64,000 bases of DNA from Mariprofundaceae bacterium (GCA_021772895.1 JAJFLC010000012.1:310001-374000), one strand, 5' to 3'. Counted from the first letter of the stretch, positions 26,140 through 34,092 are shown. Numbers and translations: made by a program. Notes: generated by a model from the sequence alone, not told the origin.

Positions 26140-27231
26140 ATGAATAAAATCTATCGTTGGTGTTTCTCTGCCATCACATCAATTCTGGCCATTGCATTGA
26201 TCATACCGCTCACTTCAATTGCTGAAAACAGCCCAAAAAATAAGCACAAAGCGGCGATGGAAATGTCGTCCACTTCTGAAAAAGCAATCTTTGCCGGTGG
26301 TTGTTTCTGGTGCATGGAAAAACCATTTGAGAAGCTTGCAGGTGTTATTTCTGTCACATCAGGCTATACAAATGGACACTCCAAACATCCCACTTATAAA
26401 AATTATGGTGCGGGCGGACATTTGGAAGCCGTTGAAATTGTTTATAACCCAAAAAAGATCAGTTATGCGGAGCTTCTGGATGTTTTCTGGCGCCAAATTA
26501 ACCCGACAGATGCAGGTGGCCAGTTTGTTGACCGCGGATACCCTTATACATCCGCTATTTTTTATCTGAACAAAAAACAACGTGTTCTGGCCGAAGCCTC
26601 CAAAAAGGCACTGGCTGCAAGCAAGCGTTTTAAGCAACCCATTGTCACCCCGATTCAAGCGGCAAAACCATTTTTTGCAGCTGAAGATTATCATCAGGAT
26701 TATTATAAAAAGAATCCTGTGCGTTATTGGTATTATCGCAAAGGTTCCGGCCGGGATCAGTTTCTGGACAAAACCTGGGGTGAAGAGAGAAACAACCATG
26801 CTGCCACCAGTCTGAAAGATCGTCTCACACCGTTGCAATATCAGGTCACTCAGGAAAACGGTACAGAGCCACCCTTTAACAATACCTATTGGAACAATAA
26901 AAAAGCGGGAATTTATGTGGATATTGTTTCCGGTGAGCCGCTGTTCAGTTCACTGGATAAATACAAATCAGGCACCGGGTGGCCAAGCTTTATTCGTCCG
27001 CTGGTCAAAGAAAATATCGTCGAGCGGGAAGACCGAACACTCTTCTCCACCCGCACAGAATTGCGCAGCAAACAAGGTGATTCGCATCTCGGACATGTGT
27101 TTAATGATGGTCCAAAACCAACAGGCCTGCGCTACTGCATCAATTCAGCATCTTTGCGTTTTATTCCTGTCAGCGAACTGAAAAGTGAGGGGCATGGGCA
27201 ATTCATTCCTCTGTTTCAGCCACAGCAGTAG
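26140..27231 (+). CDS. msrAB: exported bifunctional peptide-methionine sulfoxide reductase MsrA-MsrB
   Basis: Repairs oxidised methionine (both S- and R-sulfoxides) in envelope proteins. Residues 1-28 form a signal peptide (hydrophobic core [17 protein letters not shown]). The MsrA domain (about 48-200) has the catalytic [20 protein letters not shown] and EDYHQDYY. The MsrB domain (about 222-355) has [45 protein letters not shown] with its catalytic Cys. The zinc CxxC pairs of many MsrBs are missing ([13 protein letters not shown]), as in PilB-type fusions. Followed 11 bases later by an exported thioredoxin-like gene, its likely reductant, and faced by a Met-rich secreted peptide gene. Confidence 0.94.
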   Translation: MNKIYRWCFSAITSILAIALIIPLTSIAENSPKNKHKAAMEMSSTSEKAIFAGGCFWCMEKPFEKLAGVISVTSGYTNGHSKHPTYKNYGAGGHLEAVEIVYNPKKISYAELLDVFWRQINPTDAGGQFVDRGYPYTSAIFYLNKKQRVLAEASKKALAASKRFKQPIVTPIQAAKPFFAAEDYHQDYYKKNPVRYWYYRKGSGRDQFLDKTWGEERNNHAATSLKDRLTPLQYQVTQENGTEPPFNNTYWNNKKAGIYVDIVSGEPLFSSLDKYKSGTGWPSFIRPLVKENIVEREDRTLFSTRTELRSKQGDSHLGHVFNDGPKPTGLRYCINSASLRFIPVSELKSEGHGQFIPLFQPQQ

Positions 27232-27242
27232 GAGATGATGAT

Positions 27243-27755
27243 ATGCAAGCTGGCAAACACAAATCGATTCTCGCATGCCTGATATTACTAAGCCCCTTGT
27301 TGCTCGGCGCAGGTGGCTCGACAACGCCTGTCGCACCCGAAATTCATGCCCAACAATGGCTAAACAGCGAACCACTTAGCATGCAATCACTTCGTGGCAA
27401 GGTGACACTGGTTGAATTCTGGACGTTTGGCTGCTGGAACTGCACAAACGTCGAGCCACATATCAAACAATGGCATGAGAAGTATAAAGATGAGGGTTTG
27501 ACTGTCATCGGCGTGCATAGGCCTGAGTTTGCATATGAGCGGAAGCTGGATAATTTGCGTAACTATCTGAATAAACACGATATCCAATATCCCGTTGCTG
27601 TAGATAATGACTCCACGATATGGCATGCCTTTAACAACTGGGCCTGGCCGAGCATTTATTTGATTGGAAAAAAAGGACATATTCGTTATAAACACGTGGG
27701 TGAAGGTAGCTATGAAGCAACCGAGCAAGCCATTCGCAAACTATTGGATGAATAA
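27243..27755 (+). CDS. exported thioredoxin-like protein (TlpA/DipZ C-terminal type)
   Basis: 170 residues with a signal sequence (about residues 1-23, SILACLILLSPLLLGAGG). The thioredoxin fold has the active site FGCWNCTNVEP (CWNC), then GVHRPEFAYERKLDNLRNYL, as in the periplasmic domain of DipZ/CcdA-linked redoxins, and the cis-Pro in WAWPSIYLIG. Likely recycles the neighbouring MsrAB in the periplasm, as the N-terminal domain of PilB does in Neisseria; that link is inferred from adjacency. ATG 27243 follows GGAGATGAT. No CcdA/DsbD homologue is in the window. Confidence 0.85.
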   Translation: MQAGKHKSILACLILLSPLLLGAGGSTTPVAPEIHAQQWLNSEPLSMQSLRGKVTLVEFWTFGCWNCTNVEPHIKQWHEKYKDEGLTVIGVHRPEFAYERKLDNLRNYLNKHDIQYPVAVDNDSTIWHAFNNWAWPSIYLIGKKGHIRYKHVGEGSYEATEQAIRKLLDE

Positions 27756-27791
27756 ATCAGTTCTAATTTAAACAATAAAATTTTGTGACAA

Positions 27792-27822
27792 AAAAACGCC
27801 GGATAATAAATCCGGCGTTTTT
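27792..27822. terminator. bidirectional terminator between the msrAB operon and the Met-rich gene
   Basis: AAAAACGCCGGA / TCCGGCGTTTTT, 12-bp stem with a 7-base loop. It has T-runs on both strands, so it serves the plus-strand msrAB-redoxin unit and the minus-strand Met-rich peptide gene. Confidence 0.88.
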
Positions 27823-27848
27823 AATTATCACTTTAAATACCGTGTTCC

Positions 27849-28022
27849 TTAATGGCCGGTCATTTTGTCGCCCTTCATCATTTTGTCGCCCTTCATCATC
27901 TTGTCGCCCTTCATCATCTTATCATCTTTCATCTCATGATGTGCCGCTGTTGCATGTGTGGCATTCAAAAGAAGCGGTATCATTCCAGCCATGATTACCG
28001 AAAAAATAATTCTGTGTTTCAT
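27849..28022 (-). CDS. secreted Met-rich repeat peptide (MXKDX-type), 57 residues
   Basis: Translating the minus strand gives a signal peptide (MKHRIIFSVIMAGMIPLLLN, about residues 1-27, ATA-A end). A tail of repeated K-M-M-K-G-D units follows: MKDDK, then MMKGDK three times, ending MTGH. Eight of about 30 mature residues are Met, the rest mostly Lys, Asp and Gly. ATG 28022 has a GGAG site 8 bases away. This matches the MXKDX pentapeptide-repeat family. Met-rich periplasmic peptides can act as oxidant sinks (MrpX of Azospira) or bind copper. It converges on exported MsrAB, which could repair it. Confidence 0.8.
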   Translation of the reverse strand: MKHRIIFSVIMAGMIPLLLNATHATAAHHEMKDDKMMKGDKMMKGDKMMKGDKMTGH

Positions 28023-28294
28023 TGTGTATCTCCATTTTAATAAATTTGATTGGCATCACACCATCTACAAAAATGAAGTTAATAAAAAATAACCACAGCT
28101 TGCTCACAAAAGTTTAACATTTTAATAACTTTTAACTCAATCCCCAATGAATAAAGCAATCCTTTCCAGGCTCTGGCATGTCCCCATTGCCTTGTTATAA
28201 AAAAGTTAAATGTTGGTGATATTTATGTGAACTCACTGTGCCTTAATGCTTCTTCTCTTAAACAAGAGCCAATCAACAAATGGAGAAGAATTAA

Positions 28295-28678
28295 ATGAAA
28301 AAAATCATCTCTCTGGCCGGAATGGTTATCGCTATGCTGCTATCACAGCAAGCTTTGGCACAAAATTTCACTGTAAAAATTGATAACCTGACACATGGTA
28401 TTTTTTTTACTCCCTTGCTGGTGAGCGCACATCCTGCAACCACACACCTGTTTCAGGCAGGCACCGCAGCTTCAGCCAGTCTTCAGGCGATGGCAGAGGC
28501 TGGTAACATCACAGGGCTCACCACAGATTTGAATGCCATAGGTGATGATGTGAACAATTTCGTTTCCATTCATCGCGGTGTTATCACCGCATTGGACGGG
28601 CTCACCACCTCAGCATTGAATGAATCACACCGCTTTGATAACCCTGCGATTCGCATCAATATTCGGCGAATCAGTTAA
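28295..28678 (+). CDS. exported spondin-domain protein, internally shortened
   Basis: 127 residues with a signal peptide (MKKIISLAGMVIAMLLSQQALA). The mature start FTVKIDNLTHGIFFTPLLVSAHP, then AASASLQAMAEAGNITGL, is the N-terminal half of bacterial Spondin_N-domain proteins. The end (SIHRGV, then HRFDNPAIRINI) is their C-terminal strand set. Full-length relatives are about 200-250 residues, with some 80-90 residues between these parts, so the middle appears deleted in frame. Extracellular or surface role, function unknown. It precedes the response regulator gene by 45 bases, so it may be a target or part of the operon. Confidence 0.65.
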   Translation: MKKIISLAGMVIAMLLSQQALAQNFTVKIDNLTHGIFFTPLLVSAHPATTHLFQAGTAASASLQAMAEAGNITGLTTDLNAIGDDVNNFVSIHRGVITALDGLTTSALNESHRFDNPAIRINIRRIS

Positions 28679-28723
28679 GCACAGGACTTTGACAAGATTA
28701 TCCGGCACAGTTGAGATACTGAT

Positions 28724-29425
28724 ATGAAAAAAAATATTCTTATCGTTGAAGACAACGTCGATCTTGCCAGCCTGATTCAGCTCCATCTGGGCGATATCAA
28801 CTGTACGGCTGATATCGCTCACGATGGGGCCGAAGGGCTGAAAAAATACCGTGCCAAACAATATGACCTGATCATTCTGGATATTATGTTGCCCATCATG
28901 GACGGCATCACCCTGTGCCGGAAATTCCGTGAGGATAAACATTATATTCCCATCATTATGCTGACCTCCAAATCATCTGAGATTGACCGTGTTGTCGGCC
29001 TCGAAATGGGCGCAGATGATTACATCACCAAACCTTTCAGCATCCCTGAGCTGCTGGCACGTATCAAGGCCCGTTTTCGTTCAACAGAGGCGCTAAGTCA
29101 GGGTTCCCAACAGGAAACACAGGAAATAACCACAGGAGACATGTCGATTAACCTGCAAAAACGACAGGTCAGCATTGATCAGGAACAAATCACCTTAACG
29201 GCCAAAGAGTTTGATCTGTTGGTTCATTTTGCCAAAAGTCCGGGCAAGGTATTCACCCGCACGCAACTGCTTGATCAGGTCTGGGGTTATCAGTTTGAAG
29301 GTTATGAACATACGGTGAATACACATATCAATCGCCTGCGCCTGAAAATCGAAAAAGAACCCGCCAAACCCGCGTATATCCTGACCGTATGGGGTGTGGG
29401 TTATAAATTTACGGAACCCACATAA
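28724..29425 (+). CDS. OmpR/PhoB-family response regulator
   Basis: 233 residues. The receiver domain (1-118) has acidic residues in VEDN, the phospho-acceptor Asp52 in LIILDIMLP and the Lys in ITKPF. The winged-helix DNA-binding domain (about 135-230) has LTAKEFDLLVHFAKSPGKVFTR and VNTHINRLRLKIE, with WGVGYKF at the end. Its kinase follows after 2 bases. The upstream neighbours are a spondin-domain gene and the Met-rich peptide/MsrAB block, so envelope redox stress is a plausible, unproven, theme. Direct TTTAAC repeats at 28113 and 28131 may be binding boxes. Confidence 0.93.
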   Translation: MKKNILIVEDNVDLASLIQLHLGDINCTADIAHDGAEGLKKYRAKQYDLIILDIMLPIMDGITLCRKFREDKHYIPIIMLTSKSSEIDRVVGLEMGADDYITKPFSIPELLARIKARFRSTEALSQGSQQETQEITTGDMSINLQKRQVSIDQEQITLTAKEFDLLVHFAKSPGKVFTRTQLLDQVWGYQFEGYEHTVNTHINRLRLKIEKEPAKPAYILTVWGVGYKFTEPT

Positions 29426-29427
29426 TC

Positions 29428-30897
29428 ATGCGCACACTTTATGCCCGGCTTGCAGTCACACTCGCCCTCACCCTTGGCCTTACGGGTCTCATGTATGCAC
29501 TGTTTGTTTTTGTCGCAGTTCAGAAAAATACCCAGCACACAGATCAGGCGCTTAACCGGAATCTGGCAAAAACGCTGGTTGCTGAACGCAACCTTGTCCG
29601 TGAAAATGAATTGGATAAACAGGCTCTGAAAGAAACATTTCAGATGTATATGGATGTAAACCCCAGCATTGAAGTTTATCTGATTGATCTGTCCGGGAAG
29701 ATATTATCTTTCTCCGCCGACCCGGGACGCGTTCAACGCACACATGTTGACCTTGAGCCGATTCACGCTTTTTTGAAAGAAAATGCCATGTTTCCGATTC
29801 TGGGCGATGACCCGCGCGCACCGGACAGCCATAAAGTTTTTTCTGTCACCCCCATTCCTTCTGCCGCCAATGCCAGCGGCTATCTTTATGTCATTCTCAG
29901 GGGTGAGCAATATGATAAAGTAGAGCAATTTGCGCGTGACAAAAACCTGTTGTATTTAAGTGGGTGGGTCGTTGGTATCGCATTAATTATCAGTTTGCTG
30001 ATTGGTTTGCTGGTATTTTACCCGTTAACACGCCGTTTGCGCCATTTATCAACACAAATTGACACATTTCGAAAAAGTGATTTTAAAACACCTCCAAGCA
30101 TCACACTTTCGACAGCAGCAGGCGATGAATTAAATCAGTTAGAAAACAACGTTCATCTGATGGCAAAACAAATTGCTCAACAATTTGAGCAACTCTCTGA
30201 ACAGAATGTGCAGCGTCGCGATCTTTTTGCCAGTCTCTCACATGATCTGCGCACACCCCTGGCAACCCTGCACGGATATCTGGAGACCATGCAGATCAAA
30301 GCGTCCGAGCTGACGCCGGAAACGCATGAAACCTATCTGCTGCGTGCGCTCAAATTCAGCAATCGTTTGAAGCTGTTGGTGGATGAACTGTTTGAAATGG
30401 CCAAGCTTGATACCTTTCAAACTGCACCCCATATCGAACCCTTTTCATTGCCCGAACTGGTACAGGATATTTTGCAGCAGTTTGAAACCACAGCTCAACA
30501 GGCAAACATTCAGCTACAGATGCAGGGTGACACCGAACTGCGATTTGTAGATGGCGACATTGGCCTGATTCAGCGCCTGTTTGAAAACCTTGTCTCCAAT
30601 GCTCTGCGGCACGTCAACAGTGGCGGCAACATTGTCATCTCCCTGCGTGCCCTGAATGGTCAGATTGAAGTGCAGGTATCCGATACTGGCTGTGGCATCG
30701 AAGCCAAAGAACTCGATAACATTTTTGACCCGCTCTATCAGGTCAACAACAGTCACCGTGGTGGCGACCACTCAGGCCTTGGTCTCGCCATCGTTCACCG
30801 CATTCTGGAGCTGCACGGCAGCAGCATCGCCGTAACAAGTGAGGTGGATCAGGGAACCACCTTTATCTTTGCACTGTCGACGGTATCCGACAGCTAA
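29428..30897 (+). CDS. two-component sensor histidine kinase
   Basis: 489 residues. Transmembrane helix 1 covers about residues 8-30, a periplasmic sensor domain 31-175, helix 2 about 176-196. HAMP and coiled coil follow (QIAQQFEQLSEQNVQRRD). HisKA has the H-box ASLSHDLRTPLATLHGY. HATPase_c has NLVSNALRHV, VSDTGCGIEA, a G1 box and HSGLGLAIVHRILE. Cognate partner of the regulator 2 bases upstream. The sensor domain lacks motifs I recognise, so the stimulus is unknown. Confidence 0.92.
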   Translation: MRTLYARLAVTLALTLGLTGLMYALFVFVAVQKNTQHTDQALNRNLAKTLVAERNLVRENELDKQALKETFQMYMDVNPSIEVYLIDLSGKILSFSADPGRVQRTHVDLEPIHAFLKENAMFPILGDDPRAPDSHKVFSVTPIPSAANASGYLYVILRGEQYDKVEQFARDKNLLYLSGWVVGIALIISLLIGLLVFYPLTRRLRHLSTQIDTFRKSDFKTPPSITLSTAAGDELNQLENNVHLMAKQIAQQFEQLSEQNVQRRDLFASLSHDLRTPLATLHGYLETMQIKASELTPETHETYLLRALKFSNRLKLLVDELFEMAKLDTFQTAPHIEPFSLPELVQDILQQFETTAQQANIQLQMQGDTELRFVDGDIGLIQRLFENLVSNALRHVNSGGNIVISLRALNGQIEVQVSDTGCGIEAKELDNIFDPLYQVNNSHRGGDHSGLGLAIVHRILELHGSSIAVTSEVDQGTTFIFALSTVSDS

Positions 30898-31082
30898 AAG
30901 AGGCCAGCACTTCTTTCGGATATAGAACGCATCCGTACAGACTTTCTATTTTATCTCCACAGGTTTACAGTCAACATTGAAGGGCTGGTGGAAAATACAA
31001 CATATTCTGTATTCATCCCTTAATATGCAATATGGAGGAAAAATGTCCGTACATTATAAAAAAACACGTGGAATTTTCCCCC

Positions 31083-31112
31083 CTGTATCAACACTGTTAT
31101 GTTTAAAGATAG
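31083..31112 (+). repeat. imperfect repeat, copy 1 (cassette-boundary-like, ends in GTTATGT)
   Basis: CTGTATCAACACTGTTATGT (31083-31102) matches 19 of 20 bases at 32711-32730, and looser similarity extends to about 40 bases on both sides. It lies just ahead of the yjbR-like gene and carries a GTTATGT box, which is the exact complement of ACATAAC found after that gene (31500-31506). It fits the right half of an integron attC-type site, but a left half is not seen next to it. Confidence 0.45.
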
Positions 31113-31136
31113 TACCAACAGTACCAGTGAGCCATA

Positions 31137-31493
31137 GTGAAAAAAGATAAACTTGGGATGTACCTATCAAAGCTTAAAGGCTCCGAAGGAAGTTTTCCAT
31201 TTGGGCCTGAAGCATTGGTGTTCAAGGTGATGAGCAAAATGTTCGCTCTCGTATCACAGAAAGAGGATGTTACGAGGTTAACATTAAAATGTTCACCAGC
31301 TGATGCAAAGGTTTTGATAGACCTACATGAATCAGTTGTTCCAGGCTACTACATGAACAAAAAGCATTGGGTGACGATTCTACTAAATGGGGAGTTACCA
31401 GAAAAAATGATAACCGACTTAGCTAAGCAATCATACGAGCTAGTAGTTAAAAAGTTAACTAAAGCAGACAGGAATAAACTTGAGCAGCAATAG
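31137..31493 (+). CDS. MmcQ/YjbR family protein (DUF419)
   Basis: 118 residues; MmcQ/YjbR proteins have a CyaY-like fold with unknown function. The conserved SFPFGPEALVFKVMSKMFAL opens the domain, followed by LTLKCSPADAKVLIDLH and VVPGYYMNKKHWVTILLNG. GTG start at 31137. A 35-codon frame with a better ribosome site (31043-31150) overlaps it. First gene of an AT-rich, same-strand run of small unrelated genes. ACATAAC lies 6 bases after its stop. Confidence 0.8.
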   Translation: MKKDKLGMYLSKLKGSEGSFPFGPEALVFKVMSKMFALVSQKEDVTRLTLKCSPADAKVLIDLHESVVPGYYMNKKHWVTILLNGELPEKMITDLAKQSYELVVKKLTKADRNKLEQQ

Positions 31494-31499
31494 CAAAAA

Positions 31500-31550
31500 A
31501 CATAACCAGAGAATGCACGCGAACAGCCATAAGCGTCGCGACTTTTTAAT
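31500..31550 (+). repeat. possible degenerate attC-like site after the yjbR gene
   Basis: Starts with ACATAAC (31500-31506), complement of the GTTATGT box that precedes the same gene. A CGCGA / TCGCG hairpin lies at about 31520-31541. No GTTRRRY right box could be found at the far end, so the site is incomplete or absent. Confidence 0.25.
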
Positions 31551-31564
31551 AGAGGTAATTAATA

Positions 31565-32146
31565 ATGCCAGCATTAGAGCCATTATTAATCGAGATTAGA
31601 AAATGCACTATTTGCGAAAAGCATTTACCTCTTGGTGCGAACCCTGTTTTACAGGCTAATCGAAAAGCCAAAATCTTAATTGCAGGGCAAGCACCAGGGA
31701 AAAAAGTTCATGAATCAGGCGTTCCCTTTGATGATGCTAGCGGGGATCGTTTGCGAGAGTGGATGGGTATTTCAAGTAATATATTCTACGATCCTACTAT
31801 AATCGCAATAATACCGATGGGCTTCTGTTATCCCGGCACAGGAAAATCTGGAGACCTTCCTCCACGGCCTGAATGTGAATCTGCATGGCGTCGTCAACTA
31901 CTTGAGCAACTTCCAAACATTAATATGAGTTTAGTATTAGGCAAATACGCACAGACATACCACTTTGGAAAAACGAGTTCTTCTCTAACTGAGTTAGTAA
32001 AGTCATGGGAAGATTATTGGCCAGATGTTGTTCCTCTACCACACCCTAGCCCTAGGAATAATATTTGGCTTAGCAAAAACACTTGGTTTGAGAAAGAAGT
32101 ACTTCCACGACTACGAGCGAGAATATCGGATATTATTGGACTATGA
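31565..32146 (+). CDS. uracil-DNA glycosylase superfamily protein
   Basis: 193 residues. N-terminal CTICEKHLPLGANPV, then motif A GQAPGKKVHESGVPF with DDASGDRLREWM, as in the UDG-superfamily proteins of family-4/5 appearance. The C-terminal motif reads PLPHPSPRNNIW (family HPSPxN). The Cys pair near the N-terminus resembles part of the Fe-S ligand set, but only two cysteines are obvious there, so cluster binding is doubtful. Probable DNA repair or DNA-modification role. ATG 31565 follows AGAGGTAATTAATA. Small, AT-rich, in the cassette-like block. Confidence 0.78.
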   Translation: MPALEPLLIEIRKCTICEKHLPLGANPVLQANRKAKILIAGQAPGKKVHESGVPFDDASGDRLREWMGISSNIFYDPTIIAIIPMGFCYPGTGKSGDLPPRPECESAWRRQLLEQLPNINMSLVLGKYAQTYHFGKTSSSLTELVKSWEDYWPDVVPLPHPSPRNNIWLSKNTWFEKEVLPRLRARISDIIGL

Positions 32147-32151
32147 GCAGG

Positions 32152-32237
32152 TTAACAAGGCAAATTAACATGGACAAAAATATGCGTTATGATAAAGCTG
32201 CAACACTTATTTTTCCCAGTTATTTGCGACGTTAGGA
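32152..32237 (+). repeat. attC-like recombination site after the UDG-family gene
   Basis: Best candidate of the block. The left box TTAAC AAG starts 6 bases after the upstream stop. GCAAATTAACATGG (32160-32173) pairs with CCCAGTTATTTGC (32215-32227) with one bulge. The right box GTTAGGA (32231-32237) completes an 86-base folded site, in the normal attC size range. The extreme left box (GGTTAAC) only partly complements GTTAGGA. Confidence 0.5.
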
Positions 32238-32277
32238 CGCTACAAACTGACAATGTCTCAGAATTAGGAGTTGTCAT

Positions 32278-32690
32278 ATGGAAATATCCCTTGCATCAAA
32301 AATTAAGGAAGCGAATACAACGCTTATCGTCAATGGAAATTTAGATCGGATTGGTAATTTCTTCACGCAAGACTATGCCGTGCATCTAACAGACCGCGTT
32401 GTGAAAGGGGGGCATGACATCGTTCAAATACACTTGGTGCACTTCACCAAAGTTTTCCTGACATTCAAATGGATATAGATATACTTTTGGAAGGTGAGGG
32501 TCGGATAGCATGGCAAAGGACGCTTCGGGCAACACACAAAGATAAATTCAAAGGTTTCCCTGCCAGCGATCTTAAAATTGTTTGGCGCGATATGGTTACG
32601 AGTCAGTTTCGTGATGGGCTCATCGCTGAGGAATGGGTGATAAGTGACCTTGCAGAGCAATTACTACTTTCCAGAAAGCGTAAAGCGTAA
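32278..32690 (+). pseudogene. SnoaL-like ester cyclase family gene, frameshifted
   Basis: Two overlapping frames make one SnoaL-like (NTF2-fold) protein. Frame 1 (32278-32478) gives MEISLASKIKEAN, NLDRIGNFFTQDYAVH and GGHDIVQIH. Frame 2 (from about 32455 to 32690) continues FPDIQMDIDILLEGEGR, AWQRTLRATHKDKF and SQFRDGLIAEEWVISDLAEQ. The break falls at the T-run in AAAGTTTTCCTGAC: one extra T would restore KVFPDIQMD. Either a real frameshift in a decaying gene or a sequencing error. The product would be about 137 residues, normal for the family. AGGAG precedes the ATG. Confidence 0.7.
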
Positions 32691-32710
32691 AGCGTAAATG
32701 GCCTTTTTTT

Positions 32711-32740
32711 CTGTATCAACATTGTTATGTGTTAAGAGAG
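32711..32740 (+). repeat. imperfect repeat, copy 2 (cassette-boundary-like)
   Basis: CTGTATCAACATTGTTATGT (32711-32730), then GTTAAGAGAG. It is 19/20 identical to 31083-31102, and like it stands just ahead of a small gene (ogt). In both places the same frame reads VSTLLC. A triple AAAGCGT heptamer repeat (about 32675-32697) precedes it. Confidence 0.45.
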
Positions 32741-32748
32741 GTATTCAG

Positions 32749-33246
32749 ATGAGTCAAATAAATATTCAGTATCACAAAACAAAAATAGGTGAGCTGATAC
32801 TTGGAACTTTTGATGAAAAACTTTGTATTTTGGATTTCAGATATAGAAAAATGAGGCCAACCGTTGATAATAGAATTAAGAGAGGGCTCAAGGCAGATTT
32901 TGTAGAACAAAATGATGAAACTAATGACGAAGCAAAAAGGCAGGTTGATGAGTATCTAAACGAAGGAAGAAAAAAATTTGATATTCCATTATTAATGGTG
33001 GGAACTAACTTTCAAAAAGATGTTTGGAATGGGTTAATGAAAGTGCCATATGGATCAACATCCACTTACCTGAAGCTAGCAAAAAGTATCAATAATGAGA
33101 AGGCTGTTCGAGCAGTGGCTAGTGCAAATGGAGCGAATTCTATAGGCCTAATAGTCCCATGCCATCGCATAATTGGTAGCAACGGAGAGTTGGTCGGGTA
33201 TGGTGGTGGGTTGCCTGTAAAAAAACGACTGCTAAGGTTAGAATAG
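32749..33246 (+). CDS. ogt: methylated-DNA-[protein]-cysteine S-methyltransferase
   Basis: Suicide repair protein that takes the methyl group from O6-methylguanine onto its own Cys. 165 residues with the active site IVPCHRIIGSNGELVGYGGG and helix-turn-helix region FQKDVWNGLMKVPYGSTSTY (family FQxxVWxALxxIPxGxT). The start at 32749 has GAGG 8 bases upstream; the frame open to 32698 begins in the repeat sequence. Atypically Lys/Asn-rich for this genome, consistent with transfer. Single-domain, without an Ada-type regulatory part. Confidence 0.9.
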   Translation: MSQINIQYHKTKIGELILGTFDEKLCILDFRYRKMRPTVDNRIKRGLKADFVEQNDETNDEAKRQVDEYLNEGRKKFDIPLLMVGTNFQKDVWNGLMKVPYGSTSTYLKLAKSINNEKAVRAVASANGANSIGLIVPCHRIIGSNGELVGYGGGLPVKKRLLRLE

Positions 33247-33317
33247 GTAGGTCAGTAATGAATAGTGTGGTGAATTTAGGAAAAAGGGGACGTTACCCTT
33301 TTGGACCAGAAGGTTTT

Positions 33318-34085
33318 ATGAGTTCAAACAAAAAAGAACGGATATGCGAATTGCTGAAAGGAATAGAAACGGGTGACCCGACAGTGGTATCTGTAGTCAA
33401 CGAAGCTAAGTATATCCAACACAATCCACAAACTCATGAGGGCAGCGAAGGGTTAGCCAGTCTATTCAAGCGCCTGTCTAAAACATCTCCTCAAGTGAAT
33501 ATTGTGCGTGTTTTCGAAGATGGTGATTTTGTCTTCGCTCATACGGAGTACGACTTTACGACTCGGAATATAGGCTTCGAAATATTCCGCTTTGAAGATG
33601 ATCAAGCGGTTGAGCATTGGGATAATATCCAGAAAAGAGAAGGGCCTAACAGCTCTGGTCATACAATGGTCGATGGATCAACAGAAGTTACAGATCATAA
33701 AACAGGAGAAAACAACCGTATAGTGATTCAATCATTTATTGAAGATGTGCTCATTCACGGTGATCTCGAAAAATTGGATGATTACATAGATCAAGAACAC
33801 TATACGGAGCATAGCCCGCATCTTGGTGATGATCTGGTCGGATTGCGCACTATTCTATCGAAACCCGCTACCGAGGGTTCAATTCCAGTCAGTTATGAAA
33901 AATGTCATCGTCTATTGGCTGAGGGCAATTTTGTTCTATCCGTTTGCGAAGGGTACACCAACCAGACCCCATCCTCCTTCTTTGATCTCTATCGCTTACG
34001 AGTCGGAAAAATTGTTGAGCACTGGGACACGACAGAAGCGATTCCACCTCGCAGCGAATGGAAAAACAACAACGGAAAATTTTAA
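33318..34085 (+). CDS. tandem SnoaL-like (NTF2-fold) protein
   Basis: 255 residues made of two SnoaL-like domains (about 1-120 and 130-255), each ending with an EHWD motif (QAVEHWDNIQ and KIVEHWDTTE). YIQHNPQTHEG and YTEHSPHLGDDL are the matching substrate-side segments. Such proteins are seen as predicted SnoaL-like aldol condensation or hydrolase proteins; reaction unknown. ATG 33318 has AAGG nearby. The frame opens at 33258, but its first 20 residues (including RGRYPFGPEGF) look like a leftover of a YjbR-type N-terminus. A TAAC box lies 8 bases after the stop. Confidence 0.75.
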   Translation: MSSNKKERICELLKGIETGDPTVVSVVNEAKYIQHNPQTHEGSEGLASLFKRLSKTSPQVNIVRVFEDGDFVFAHTEYDFTTRNIGFEIFRFEDDQAVEHWDNIQKREGPNSSGHTMVDGSTEVTDHKTGENNRIVIQSFIEDVLIHGDLEKLDDYIDQEHYTEHSPHLGDDLVGLRTILSKPATEGSIPVSYEKCHRLLAEGNFVLSVCEGYTNQTPSSFFDLYRLRVGKIVEHWDTTEAIPPRSEWKNNNGKF

Positions 34086-34092
34086 ATCAACG

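Noticed and set aside
27869-27920. Tandem 15-base DNA repeats resembling a small CRISPR or VNTR array
   Set aside because: The units have no spacers and encode the M-M-K-G-D repeats of the Met-rich peptide in frame.
31043-31150. 35-codon frame with a good ribosome site overlapping the yjbR start
   Set aside because: The protein has no signal or domain, part of it derives from the repeated boundary sequence, and it overlaps a recognised gene.
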